Under the pieces are notes generated by a model. That model was not told the origin of the DNA, made no database searches, and saw nothing but the letters and a program-made list of their open reading frames with translations. From positions 94,001-158,000 of the forward strand of contig CANKAM010000003.1 in NCBI GenBank assembly GCA_947479755.1: a stretch of 64,000 bases of DNA, given 5' to 3'. Both the position numbers and the translations under genes were made by a program. Position 1 is the stretch's first letter. Each line of letters opens with the position of its first letter. Origin of the DNA: Bacteroidota bacterium (GTDB lineage Bacteria > Bacteroidota > Bacteroidia > SXHM01). Shown one piece after another: positions 40,302 to 49,894 of the stretch.

Positions 40302-42551
40302 ATGAAAAACTGGTTTATTAAACTATTAATTGTCTTCCTCTCTTTCCCGGGTTTGGCTTTTGCGCAAACCCTTGAAGGAATTGTTTACGGAATTGACGAA
40401 CAGAAAAAAGCCATGCCTGACGGTAGGCAGGAAGCTCCGCTCTCCTTTGCAAATGTGCATTGGCTGGGGACAAATGAAGGTGCCGTTACTGACATTGACG
40501 GAAATTTTACGCTGAACAGAAACCCAAAAACGCAGATAAAACTGGTAGTAAGTTTCACCGGCTATGTAAGCGACACGCTTAGTATTTCCAACGAAACATT
40601 TCTCACCGTTAAACTGAAAAGCAGTGTTGAGTTAAGTCAGGTAACTATTGAAGGAAAGCAACAAAGCACGTTCCTTTCGCGGATTGATCCGATACTGACG
40701 GAAAAAATAACAGGAGCAGAATTACAGAAAGCCGCTTGCTGTAACCTGAGTGAAAGCTTTACCACCAATGCCTCGGTAGATGTGGTTTACACCGATGCAC
40801 TTTCGGGAGCGAAGAAAATTCAGTTGCTGGGATTGGATGGAATCTACACGCAGATACAAGGCGAAATGATTCCGATGATACGCGGTTTGTCTTCTGCTTA
40901 CGGTCTGGGCTTTGTGCCTGGAACATGGATTGAATCCATTCAGGTCTCAAAAGGAACGGGCTCGGTGGTGAACGGTTATGAGCAGATGGCAGGACAAATA
41001 AATCTTGAATTTCTGAAGCCCGATGCTGAGAAGGCCGATAAACTTTTTGTGAATGTTTACGGTAGTTCGGGAGGAAGGGGAGAGGTGAATATTCATACCG
41101 GAACAAAATTCAACCAGAAACTGAGTACGATGTTATTTCTGCATGGCAATACTGTTTTAAGGCAGAACGATAATAACCACGATGGTTTTATGGATACACC
41201 CAGGCAGCAGCAATACAATTTTTTTAACCGCTGGAAATATCACAGTGGTAAAAGAATTGAAATGCAACTGAACATAAAAGGTGTTTACGAAAACAAAACC
41301 GGGGGACAAACGGATGAGGCTTTTGAAGAACATTCGGGGCATAGCGCGATGGAAAAATACCTGATAAAAGTGCTGACCAAACAATTGGAGGTAAGCAACA
41401 AAACAGGATTGATGTTTCCCGGAAACCTCGACCGCAGCTTGGGATTAATCACTTCGGTGCGCTATCACGAAATGAATTCTTTGTTCGGGTTGAAGAGGTA
41501 TTCAGGGACGGAAAAAACGTTGTATGCTAATCTGATTTATCAGGATAAGGTGGTGAATGGTGATAATAAGATACGCGCAGGGGTTAGTTTTTTGCTGGAT
41601 GATTTTGTGGAAACGTACAATGATTCACTTTTCACGCGCAGGGAAATTGTGCCGGGTGCGTTTGCGGAGTACAGTTATAACAACATGTCAACTTTTTCGT
41701 TTGTTGCGGGTGTAAGAGGTGATTATCACAACCTGTATGGCTTTATGTTTAACCCTCGCGTGAACATTAAGATAAACATTGCCGAAGAAACTATTTTTCG
41801 TGTGGCGGCAGGAAGAGGTTTTCGTGTAGCCAACCCCTTTGCCGAAAATGCTTCGGTGCTGGCAAGTGCGCGCACGGTGATTGTTAAAGAAAAACTGATG
41901 CCCGAAATTGCATGGAACTATGGGGTTTCGCTGAGTCAGAGTTTTCGTTTATTCGGAAGAGATGCCAGCATCAGCGCTGATTATTTCTACACTAACTTTT
42001 TGAATCAGGTGGTGGTTGATCTGGATTACAGTGCACGCGAAGTGAGCTTTTATAATTTAGATGGCAAATCATATTCCAACAGTTTTCAGGTAGAAGCTGC
42101 GATAGAGCCGCTGAAACAGTTTTCAGTAAAAACTGCTTATAAATACTACGATGTGCGCAGTACGTATGCGGGAACATTGATGCGCAAACCGATGACCACA
42201 GCGGGAAGAATGCTGCTGAACTTTGGATACTTCACCCGGTTTGAGAAATGGAAGTTTGATTTAACGTTGCAACGTTTCGGACGTAGCCGACTTCCGGGAA
42301 CAACGGAAAACCCTGCGAAATATCAGCGTGCAAATTATTCTGCGCCATACTTTACCATCAATGCGCAGGTGACCAAAAAATTCAAACGCTTTGAGGTTTA
42401 CCTCGGGGGCGAGAACCTGACCAACTTTATGCAGCGCGGAGCAATTGTAGCGGCTGCAGACCCTTTCGGGCCTTACTTTGATGCCTCTATGGTGTGGGGG
42501 CCAGGGATGGGAGCAGTGGTGTATGCGGGGCTGAGGTTTGCGATAAAGTAA
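40302..42551 (+). CDS. TonB-dependent outer-membrane receptor
   Basis: A 749-residue receptor: signal peptide WFIKLLIVFLSFPGLAFAQ, a carboxypeptidase-regulatory-like domain (PLSFANVHWLGTNEGAVTD, about 50-110), a plug domain (about 130-240, containing AACCNLSESFTTNASVDV and KGTGSVVNGYEQMAGQINLE) and a 22-strand-type barrel to the C-terminus (VVYAGLRFAIK). The AACCN plug motif plus the HYC_CC_PP neighbour suggest metal or metal-chelate uptake, but no substrate is proven. A loop in the N-terminal domain (MPDGRQE) is encoded by a dispersed repeat. Confidence 0.93.
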   Translation: MKNWFIKLLIVFLSFPGLAFAQTLEGIVYGIDEQKKAMPDGRQEAPLSFANVHWLGTNEGAVTDIDGNFTLNRNPKTQIKLVVSFTGYVSDTLSISNETFLTVKLKSSVELSQVTIEGKQQSTFLSRIDPILTEKITGAELQKAACCNLSESFTTNASVDVVYTDALSGAKKIQLLGLDGIYTQIQGEMIPMIRGLSSAYGLGFVPGTWIESIQVSKGTGSVVNGYEQMAGQINLEFLKPDAEKADKLFVNVYGSSGGRGEVNIHTGTKFNQKLSTMLFLHGNTVLRQNDNNHDGFMDTPRQQQYNFFNRWKYHSGKRIEMQLNIKGVYENKTGGQTDEAFEEHSGHSAMEKYLIKVLTKQLEVSNKTGLMFPGNLDRSLGLITSVRYHEMNSLFGLKRYSGTEKTLYANLIYQDKVVNGDNKIRAGVSFLLDDFVETYNDSLFTRREIVPGAFAEYSYNNMSTFSFVAGVRGDYHNLYGFMFNPRVNIKINIAEETIFRVAAGRGFRVANPFAENASVLASARTVIVKEKLMPEIAWNYGVSLSQSFRLFGRDASISADYFYTNFLNQVVVDLDYSAREVSFYNLDGKSYSNSFQVEAAIEPLKQFSVKTAYKYYDVRSTYAGTLMRKPMTTAGRMLLNFGYFTRFEKWKFDLTLQRFGRSRLPGTTENPAKYQRANYSAPYFTINAQVTKKFKRFEVYLGGENLTNFMQRGAIVAAADPFGPYFDASMVWGPGMGAVVYAGLRFAIK

Positions 42552-42562
42552 ACAGAGAGGAC

Positions 42563-43465
42563 TTACTTAAAGCGCAGCGGCAATGCTTCATCTGAACCAA
42601 AGATGTTGATGCTGTTGCGCTTTTTCAGTTTGCGAGGGCAGGCTATAACAACGAGTTTGTTTTCGGTGGTGATGCCTATGCCTGCGGCATAGCGGAAGCT
42701 GCTGCCGTTGGTGCATTCAAAATAACGGGAGCTAAGGAGCGTGAGCCGGTAATTTATAACACTGAACAGGTCGGCACGGTTGTTTTTTCCTTCGCGGCAA
42801 AAGCCGATGAGAAAAACAGCGCCTGCGGTATCGGACAGCAGGTTGATGGATTGGTAGGAACCCCATTTTCCGGAAGCGGTATAGGTTGCAACGGAGTCAA
42901 GGCCTTTAGTGCTCGAGCGGTAGAAATCCAGGTGGCGCGAATCCCAGTCGGCAACGGCTACTAAGTAATTCCCGTTGAGGTAAAGAGCGCCCACGGCAAC
43001 GGCAGTAGAGCGTTTAAAAATTCCGCTGCGCTTTAGAAGGGTTTCAACAGGCTTTATTCCGGGAGCGAACATGACCACATCGGATTTGTCTTTCTGCGCA
43101 TTGTCTTCAATTCCTGTAAACACTTTGTTGTTGGCGAGCTGGCATCCTCCGGCATGGCGCAGGGGCTCATTTGCAATTTTGTGAAGGGTGGCATCTCCTT
43201 TTTCGGGAGCGGTTATATAATAGGAAAAGGAGGAGGCGCTGCCCGTGATGATGAAAGAGGTGCGGGTATCGTGTGTGTAGCCTTGTATGCCCTGGAGGTG
43301 ACCTCCTGAGGGTGTTTTTATGCGGATTTTAAAATGGCAGATACGGGGCTGCTGGTTGGGGATGGCTTCAAATGCTTCGGGTATATTGGATATAACTTGC
43401 TGGGCGCATAGCGCGATGTGGAGGAAGAGGAAAATTATAAGGACAAGGTGGTGCAGATGTTTCAT
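42563..43465 (-). CDS. Secreted hypothetical protein, probably beta-rich
   Basis: A 300-residue exported protein with signal peptide HHLVLIIFLFLHIALCAQ. The remainder is regular beta-strand sequence with aromatic blocks (SFIITGSASSFSYYITAPEK, YLVAVADWDSRHLDFYRSS, AAGIGITTENKLVVIACPRK) and could be a beta-propeller. Not recognised. The ATG at 43465 gives the signal peptide; the frame extends 111 bp further upstream but without export signal and into the divergent promoter. Convergent with the receptor gene (11-bp gap) and divergent from the macroglobulin gene. Confidence 0.7.
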   Translation of the reverse strand: MKHLHHLVLIIFLFLHIALCAQQVISNIPEAFEAIPNQQPRICHFKIRIKTPSGGHLQGIQGYTHDTRTSFIITGSASSFSYYITAPEKGDATLHKIANEPLRHAGGCQLANNKVFTGIEDNAQKDKSDVVMFAPGIKPVETLLKRSGIFKRSTAVAVGALYLNGNYLVAVADWDSRHLDFYRSSTKGLDSVATYTASGKWGSYQSINLLSDTAGAVFLIGFCREGKNNRADLFSVINYRLTLLSSRYFECTNGSSFRYAAGIGITTENKLVVIACPRKLKKRNSINIFGSDEALPLRFK

Positions 43466-43597
43466 GCCGGTGCGAAAATACGGGACTATGCAGCCGCCTT
43501 TGAAAGTTGGACAAAGTTTTTCTATCCAATCAGTAGGATATTTATGGAATCCTCCCCTTTTCCGCATCTTTGTCATATAATTCTGAAAATCCTCCCG

Positions 43598-46500
43598 ATG
43601 AAATCACTTAAATATTCCCTGCTGCCTGCGTCATTGCTCCTGGTTCTGCTAACCGCTTTTAGCATCAACAATACTATGCGCAACAACAAATACAACTACA
43701 TCATTAAAAATGAAGGTTATGAAAAGCAATGGGCACAAATTGATTCCCTCACCCGGAAAGGCCTTACCAAATCTGCGTTGGAAGTAGTGGATGTAATTTT
43801 CAAAGACTCTAAAAAGAATAACAACGCACCGCAGTTCATCAAAGCGGTGATACATAAAATGAAGTTCAGTTCCTACCTCGAAGAAGATGCACTGAAGAAA
43901 AGCATACTTGAACTCGAAGCTGAATTGAAAGATGCGCAGTATCCTGTAAAGCCTGTGCTGCATTCCATACTCGCACAATCCTATTGGAGTTACTACGAGC
44001 AAAACCGCTGGGTATTTATGGACCGCACCGAAACCGTTGACTTTGTGCCCGAAGATTTAAGCACCTGGGATTTAAAGAAGATTGTAGCGCAGGTTGATTT
44101 TCACTACCGCAAAAGTCTGGAAGAAGCCGATAAGCTGAAAGAACTGCCCATCTCCATCTTTGATGCCGTCCTGATGGATAGCCGCAACGCACGCGAGTTG
44201 CGCCCTACTGTGTATGACTTTCTTGCCCACCGCGCCATTGATTTTTACATGAACGAAGAAACAGGTTTAACCCAACCTGCTTTTAAGTTTGAGATAGAAG
44301 GCGCGAAGTATTTTTCTGCTCCGAAAGATTTTGCAGCACTCAACATCACCACTCCCGATAGCACCTCGTTGGAATACCGTGCGGTATTATTACTGCGCGA
44401 TGTTATAAAATTCCACAGCGAAGATAAAAACCCCGATGCCTTGGTAGATGCAGATTTAAAACGCCTGCGTTTTATGCGCAGCCATTCCATTGATGTAGAC
44501 AAAGACAGCCTCTTTCTTGCAGCGCTCGAACGCGCAGAAAAACAACACATTGCTTTTCCGGTCTCCACCGAAATTTCGTATGAGATAGCCAACTACTTTT
44601 TTACCCAAGGCAGCGGCTACAAAAAAGGTGATGACGATGAACTGAAATGGGAAAAGAAAGCGGCCTATGATAAATGCAACGAAGCCATCAGCCGCGTCTC
44701 TTCTTCGTTCGGGGCAAGCAATTGTCGCACCCTGCTCACCAGCATCACACAAAAAAGTATGTCGTTCAATGTGGAACGCGTTAACCTTCCCAATCAACCG
44801 TTTCTGGCATTAATCAATTACGCCAATCTTGCAAAAGCGGGCGTGAAAAGCTCAAAGGTTTATTTCCGCATCGCAACACTTGACTATGAGAAATACAAAA
44901 AATTCCGCAGAAAATATTATGGTGAAGAGCAGATAAAAGAACTGTTCAACATTTCAAAAGTAGTCAGTGAAACTGACTTTATCCTACCCGATGAAGGTGA
45001 TTTCAACACGCACTCCACCGAGTTAAAACTGCCCCCGATGAAAACCGGATTATATGTGGTGTTTGCATCTACATCTGCTGATTTCTCAACAGACGGGAAT
45101 GCAGTAGCCTACAGTATAACATCGTTTTCAGATATTGCTTTCTCCAGCCGCCAGGAAGAAAAAGGCAACCGCGGCTTTGTAGTGGTTTCACGCAGTTCGG
45201 GAACTCCTTTACAAGGTGTGAAAGCACAATTGTGGGAAGAATACTACAACTACACCTCACGTGAATACGACCTGCGCAAGAGCGGTATTTACACCAGCGA
45301 TGCCACCGGACAATTTACCGTGAAAGGAAAACTGGAACGCGAGAATTATGTGGTGCAGCTGAACTACAACGGTGACGAACTTTTCACCGACAATTCTTTT
45401 TACTCCTATTATTACGGTGATCCGCAGAGGCAAAAGGTACAGTCCACCCACTTCTTTACCGACCGCGCTATCTATCGCCCCGGACAAACTATTTACTTCA
45501 AAGGTATCCTGATTGAAAAAGACGGTAACAACCAGAACATTGTTACAAATACCAAAACAACCGTTACTCTTTTTGATGTTAATTACGAGAAGGTAGCTTC
45601 ACTGGATTTAACCACCAATGAATACGGCACTTTTAGCGGCACCTTTACAGCACCCGTGGGCGTGCTCACTGGCAGCATGACCATACAGAACGAAACAGGT
45701 TCGCTTTCAGTGCAGGTAGAGGAATACAAACGCCCTAAGTTTGAAGTAACGTTCAAACCTTTCTCAGGAACATTTAAACTAAGTGAAACGGTAAAAGCAA
45801 AAGGAAGTGCAAAAGCCTACGCAGGCTCTAACATTGACGGAGCAGAAGTGAAATACCGAGTAGTGCGCAGCGCCTACTTTCCTTATCCATGGTATTGCAA
45901 ACGCGGCTGGTTTCCGCCCACCGAAAGCATGGAGATACTGAACGGAACAGCTACCACCGATGCCAACGGAGAGTTTGAAATATCCTTTGAAGCCATCCCC
46001 GATCGCAGCATCAAAAAAGAATACAAACCTTCGTTCACCTACACCATTTATGCCGATGTGGTGGACATCACAGGCGAAACCCGCAGCTCCGAAACATCAG
46101 TAACCATAGGCTATACAGCGCTTAACCTCTCGCTGGATATTCCTGAAACACTTAACCGCGAAGCAAAAAAAGATTTCACCATCAGCACCACCAACCCTGC
46201 CGGAGAATTTGAAGCAGCCAAAGGAACGCTCACCATTTACAGGCTGAAAACTCCGAACGATATTCTCCGCAAGCGCAAATGGGCAGAGCCTGATCTGTTC
46301 ATTTACACCAGAGAACAGTTTAAAGCAGATTTCCCGGATGCGTTTTACAAAGATGAAAACGACAGAGAGAATTTCGCGCGCGAAAAAGAAGTGCTGAAAC
46401 TGAATTTCGATACAGAGAAAGACAAACTTTTGAAAGCGGAGAAACTCTCGTCACTTCCGCAAGGCTTGTATTTAGTGGAAACTATTTCAAAAGATAAATA

Positions 46501-49500
46501 CGGAGAAGAAGTGAAAACACTGAATTACTTCACGCTGTTTTCGGAGAAAGAAACACAAATGCCAATCACCACTGCTGATTGGTTTGCACCACTTAAAATT
46601 ACAGCGGAGCCGGGAGAAGAGGCGAAGATGCTGATAGGTTCTTCTTACAAAGATGTGAAAGTGTTGTATGAAGTTGAACAGTTTGATGCTGTGGCAAACA
46701 AAAGTTTTATCTCGCAAAAACAATGGCTCACACTCAATGATGAACAGCGCCTGATTACTATTCCTGTGAAGGAAGAACACCGCGGAAACTTCACGGTGCA
46801 TCTTACCTATTTCAAAAACAACGAAGTGTTTATTCACTCGCAATTAATCTCTGTTCCTTACACCAACAAAGAGTTAGACATTGAATTTGAGACCTTCCGT
46901 AACAAACTGCAACCGGGAGAAAAAGAACAATGGAAGTTGAAGATAAAAGGAAAGAAAGGCGAGAAGGTTGCAGCAGAAATGGTGGCTGCCTTGTATGATG
47001 CATCACTTGATGCCTTTGCTCCCAACTCCTGGTATTTTGATATCTATAATTACTTCTATTCCAGCATGGGATGGAATGCGGATATGTTCAGCATATCTAC
47101 TTCTAATCTTTATCAGAAGAACTGGAACGCGGTTGGTCCTTACCGCCAGAGCCATATCTATGATCAGTTGAATTGGTTCGGGTATTATTTCAGTAACGGG
47201 TATTACAGAGGCGATTATGATGGGGATGTATTGGTGGCTGGGGCAAGATCTGTGGAGGAGATTTCTGTACAAAGTGTTACCGTTACATCTTCCCGTTTGG
47301 AAAGCAAGAAAAGTAAAAATGCAGAATTTGCTAATGGAATGGCAATGATGGATGCAACAACAGTTGCAACAGGTGAAGATAAAAATGATGTAGCCGGAAA
47401 ATTTCTTCCACCACCACCTAATGAAAAAGCTGGAGGAGAGAAAGGTGCTTTGAGCGGAATACAGGCACGCAGCAATTTCAATGAAACAGCGTTCTTCTAT
47501 CCCCACCTGCAAACCGATGAACAAGGAAATGTAATCATCAGTTTCACTATTCCTGAAGCGCTGACCAAATGGAAGATGCTGGGCTTTGCGCATACCAAAG
47601 ATTTGAAATACTCGGTAACGCAAAACGAATTGGTAACGCAGAAAGAGCTGATGGTGATGCCGAATGCACCGCGCTTTTTCAGAGAAGGAGATAAGATTTC
47701 CTTCAGTGCAAAAGTTTCTAACTTGAGCGAAGCCGTTATGACAGGCAATGCACAATTGTTTTTGTTTGATGCACTCACCATGCAGCCTGTTGATGCAGCA
47801 TTGAAAAATACTTCTGCTACTAAAACCTTCACCTCAGAAAAAGGACAAAGCGCTGCACTGATCTGGAACATTGAAATTCCGGAAGGCATTTCTGCTGTTA
47901 CATATAAGGTAGTTGCAAAAGCAGGGAAGTTTTCTGACGGAGAAGAAATGGCAGTTCCCGTGCTAACCAATCGTATGTTGGTAACTGAATCATTGCCGCT
48001 GCCGGTGAGATACAACCAACCGAAAACCTATAAACTTAACAAACTACTCACGAATACTTCAACAACGTTAACAAATCATAATCTTACATTAGAGTTTACT
48101 GCTAATCCTGCGTGGTATGCAGTGCAGGCATTGCCGTATATGATGGAGTATCCGTATGAATGCTCGGAACAGGTTTTCAGTCGCTATTACGCGAACAGCA
48201 TTGCCACACACATTGCCAACTCAAGTCCGAAAATAAAAGCAGTATTTGATGCGTGGAAGAGAGATTCTGAATCAGACAAAGGCAGCACTGCCTTATTATC
48301 TAACCTTGAAAAGAATCAGGAGTTGAAATCATTGCTGCTGGAAGAAACGCCTTGGGTGATGCAGGCAAAAGATGAAACAGAGCGCAAGAAAAGACTGGCT
48401 TTGCTTTTTGATCTGAACAAAATGAGCAATGAATTAGATGGTGCTTTGCGCAAGCTAGAGAAGGCACAGGTATCTAATGGTGGCTGGCCCTGGTTTCCGG
48501 GAATGCCAGACAGTCGCTACATAACACAGCACATTGTAACCGGCATGGGACATCTTCAAAAGCTGGGTGTAATTGATTTTGAGAAAGACCGCAAAGCATG
48601 GAACATGACTCAGCAAGCTGTGCGTTATCTGGATGACCGTATCCGTGAAGATTATGAGAACCTGAAAAAATACAAAGCCGATTTGAGTAAGAATAATCTT
48701 AGCAGTGATCAGATACAGTATTTGTATACACGTAGTTTCTTCCAAAGCCAGATTGAGATTTCTTCTAACAATAAAGAAGCATTTAATTACTACAAAGGTC
48801 AGTCAGAAAAATTCTGGTTGGAGAACAGCCGCTACATGCAGGGTATGATAGCACTGGCTTTGCATCGTTACGGAACAAAAACAATTCCAACCGATATTAT
48901 GAAATCGTTGAAAGAAAAGTCGCTCCACAGTGAAGAAATGGGAATGTATTGGAAAGATATGTCGGGAGGATTTTACTGGCATCAGGCACCGATTGAAACA
49001 CAGGCATTGCTGATTGAGGCCTTTGATGAAGTTACGAATGACCAGGATGCAGTAGCAGAATTAAAGATATGGCTACTGAAACAAAAGCAAACACAGGATT
49101 GGAAAACCACCAAGGCAACGGCTGAGGCTTGTTATGCATTGTTATTGAAAGGAACAGATTGGTTGGAAGAAACTCCTGAAGTAGAAATCAATGTCGGAAA
49201 ATACCTGGTGTATAACAGCAATCAGTCCAGAGGAATTCGCGAGAATGAAATTTATGTTGGGCACCAGGCTGATGCGGGAACAGGTTATTTTAAAACAGCT
49301 TGGAACGGAAAAGAAATTACTAAAGAAATGGGTGAAGTGAAGGTAAATGTGAAAAGTGAAAAGCAGGACAAAGGAGTTGCCTGGGGTTCATTGTACTGGC
49401 AGTATTTTGAGCAATTAGATAAAATCACACCTGCTCAAACGCCTTTGAAACTGACTAAAAAACTATTCCTTGAAAAGCCTTCAGCTACAGGGCCTGTCAT

Positions 49501-49861
49501 CACTCCGGTAACATCATCAACTGTTTTGCATCCGGGCGACAGAATTAAAGTGCGTGTTGAATTAAGTGTTGACCGTGCCATGGAATTTGTGCATCTGAAA
49601 GATATGCGTGCATCTGGTTTTGAGCCGGAGAATGTAATCTCGCAATACAAATACCAAGGAGGTTTAGGATACTATGAAAGCACACGTGATGCAGCCACTA
49701 ATTTCTTTTTCGCCTACCTGCCAAAAGGAAGTTATGTGTTTGAATATCCGTTGCGCGTTTCGCATAAAGGTGATTTCTCCAACGGTATCACCAGCGTTCA
49801 GTGTATGTATGCGCCTGAGTTTGCAGCACATTCAGAAGGGATTAGGGTAAAGGTGGAGTAA
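43598..49861 (+). CDS. Bacterial alpha-2-macroglobulin family protein
   Basis: A 2087-residue exported protease trap, the largest gene of the window. Short N-terminal signal/anchor (YSLLPASLLLVLLTAFSI), a helical region, then repeated macroglobulin (MG) beta-sandwiches (FFTDRAIYRPGQTIYFKG is the typical MG3/4 start), a bait region probably within 1200-1310, the A2M family segment WKMLGFAHTKD and the thioester site CSEQ at C1522-Q1525 (MEYPYECSEQ). A terpenoid-cyclase-like helical domain and receptor-binding-like domain end the chain. In the family a proteinase cleaves the bait and is covalently trapped. Start at 43598 gives the signal sequence; a longer frame overlaps the divergent gene. Confidence 0.94.
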   Translation: MKSLKYSLLPASLLLVLLTAFSINNTMRNNKYNYIIKNEGYEKQWAQIDSLTRKGLTKSALEVVDVIFKDSKKNNNAPQFIKAVIHKMKFSSYLEEDALKKSILELEAELKDAQYPVKPVLHSILAQSYWSYYEQNRWVFMDRTETVDFVPEDLSTWDLKKIVAQVDFHYRKSLEEADKLKELPISIFDAVLMDSRNARELRPTVYDFLAHRAIDFYMNEETGLTQPAFKFEIEGAKYFSAPKDFAALNITTPDSTSLEYRAVLLLRDVIKFHSEDKNPDALVDADLKRLRFMRSHSIDVDKDSLFLAALERAEKQHIAFPVSTEISYEIANYFFTQGSGYKKGDDDELKWEKKAAYDKCNEAISRVSSSFGASNCRTLLTSITQKSMSFNVERVNLPNQPFLALINYANLAKAGVKSSKVYFRIATLDYEKYKKFRRKYYGEEQIKELFNISKVVSETDFILPDEGDFNTHSTELKLPPMKTGLYVVFASTSADFSTDGNAVAYSITSFSDIAFSSRQEEKGNRGFVVVSRSSGTPLQGVKAQLWEEYYNYTSREYDLRKSGIYTSDATGQFTVKGKLERENYVVQLNYNGDELFTDNSFYSYYYGDPQRQKVQSTHFFTDRAIYRPGQTIYFKGILIEKDGNNQNIVTNTKTTVTLFDVNYEKVASLDLTTNEYGTFSGTFTAPVGVLTGSMTIQNETGSLSVQVEEYKRPKFEVTFKPFSGTFKLSETVKAKGSAKAYAGSNIDGAEVKYRVVRSAYFPYPWYCKRGWFPPTESMEILNGTATTDANGEFEISFEAIPDRSIKKEYKPSFTYTIYADVVDITGETRSSETSVTIGYTALNLSLDIPETLNREAKKDFTISTTNPAGEFEAAKGTLTIYRLKTPNDILRKRKWAEPDLFIYTREQFKADFPDAFYKDENDRENFAREKEVLKLNFDTEKDKLLKAEKLSSLPQGLYLVETISKDKYGEEVKTLNYFTLFSEKETQMPITTADWFAPLKITAEPGEEAKMLIGSSYKDVKVLYEVEQFDAVANKSFISQKQWLTLNDEQRLITIPVKEEHRGNFTVHLTYFKNNEVFIHSQLISVPYTNKELDIEFETFRNKLQPGEKEQWKLKIKGKKGEKVAAEMVAALYDASLDAFAPNSWYFDIYNYFYSSMGWNADMFSISTSNLYQKNWNAVGPYRQSHIYDQLNWFGYYFSNGYYRGDYDGDVLVAGARSVEEISVQSVTVTSSRLESKKSKNAEFANGMAMMDATTVATGEDKNDVAGKFLPPPPNEKAGGEKGALSGIQARSNFNETAFFYPHLQTDEQGNVIISFTIPEALTKWKMLGFAHTKDLKYSVTQNELVTQKELMVMPNAPRFFREGDKISFSAKVSNLSEAVMTGNAQLFLFDALTMQPVDAALKNTSATKTFTSEKGQSAALIWNIEIPEGISAVTYKVVAKAGKFSDGEEMAVPVLTNRMLVTESLPLPVRYNQPKTYKLNKLLTNTSTTLTNHNLTLEFTANPAWYAVQALPYMMEYPYECSEQVFSRYYANSIATHIANSSPKIKAVFDAWKRDSESDKGSTALLSNLEKNQELKSLLLEETPWVMQAKDETERKKRLALLFDLNKMSNELDGALRKLEKAQVSNGGWPWFPGMPDSRYITQHIVTGMGHLQKLGVIDFEKDRKAWNMTQQAVRYLDDRIREDYENLKKYKADLSKNNLSSDQIQYLYTRSFFQSQIEISSNNKEAFNYYKGQSEKFWLENSRYMQGMIALALHRYGTKTIPTDIMKSLKEKSLHSEEMGMYWKDMSGGFYWHQAPIETQALLIEAFDEVTNDQDAVAELKIWLLKQKQTQDWKTTKATAEACYALLLKGTDWLEETPEVEINVGKYLVYNSNQSRGIRENEIYVGHQADAGTGYFKTAWNGKEITKEMGEVKVNVKSEKQDKGVAWGSLYWQYFEQLDKITPAQTPLKLTKKLFLEKPSATGPVITPVTSSTVLHPGDRIKVRVELSVDRAMEFVHLKDMRASGFEPENVISQYKYQGGLGYYESTRDAATNFFFAYLPKGSYVFEYPLRVSHKGDFSNGITSVQCMYAPEFAAHSEGIRVKVE

Positions 49862-49866
49862 AGGTT

Positions 49867-49874
49867 TATTTTTG
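49867..49874 (+). promoter_or_regulatory. -7 element of the GT39 gene
   Basis: TATTTTTG, exact TAnnTTTG, begins 5 bp after the macroglobulin stop and lies 20 bp before the TTG start at 49895. Confidence 0.5.
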
Positions 49875-49894
49875 CGCGGGCTAAACAAATTCTC

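Noticed and set aside
47003-47755. 250-residue antisense frame inside the macroglobulin gene
   Set aside because: The sense strand has conserved A2M motifs across the whole stretch; no promoter or domain on the antisense strand.
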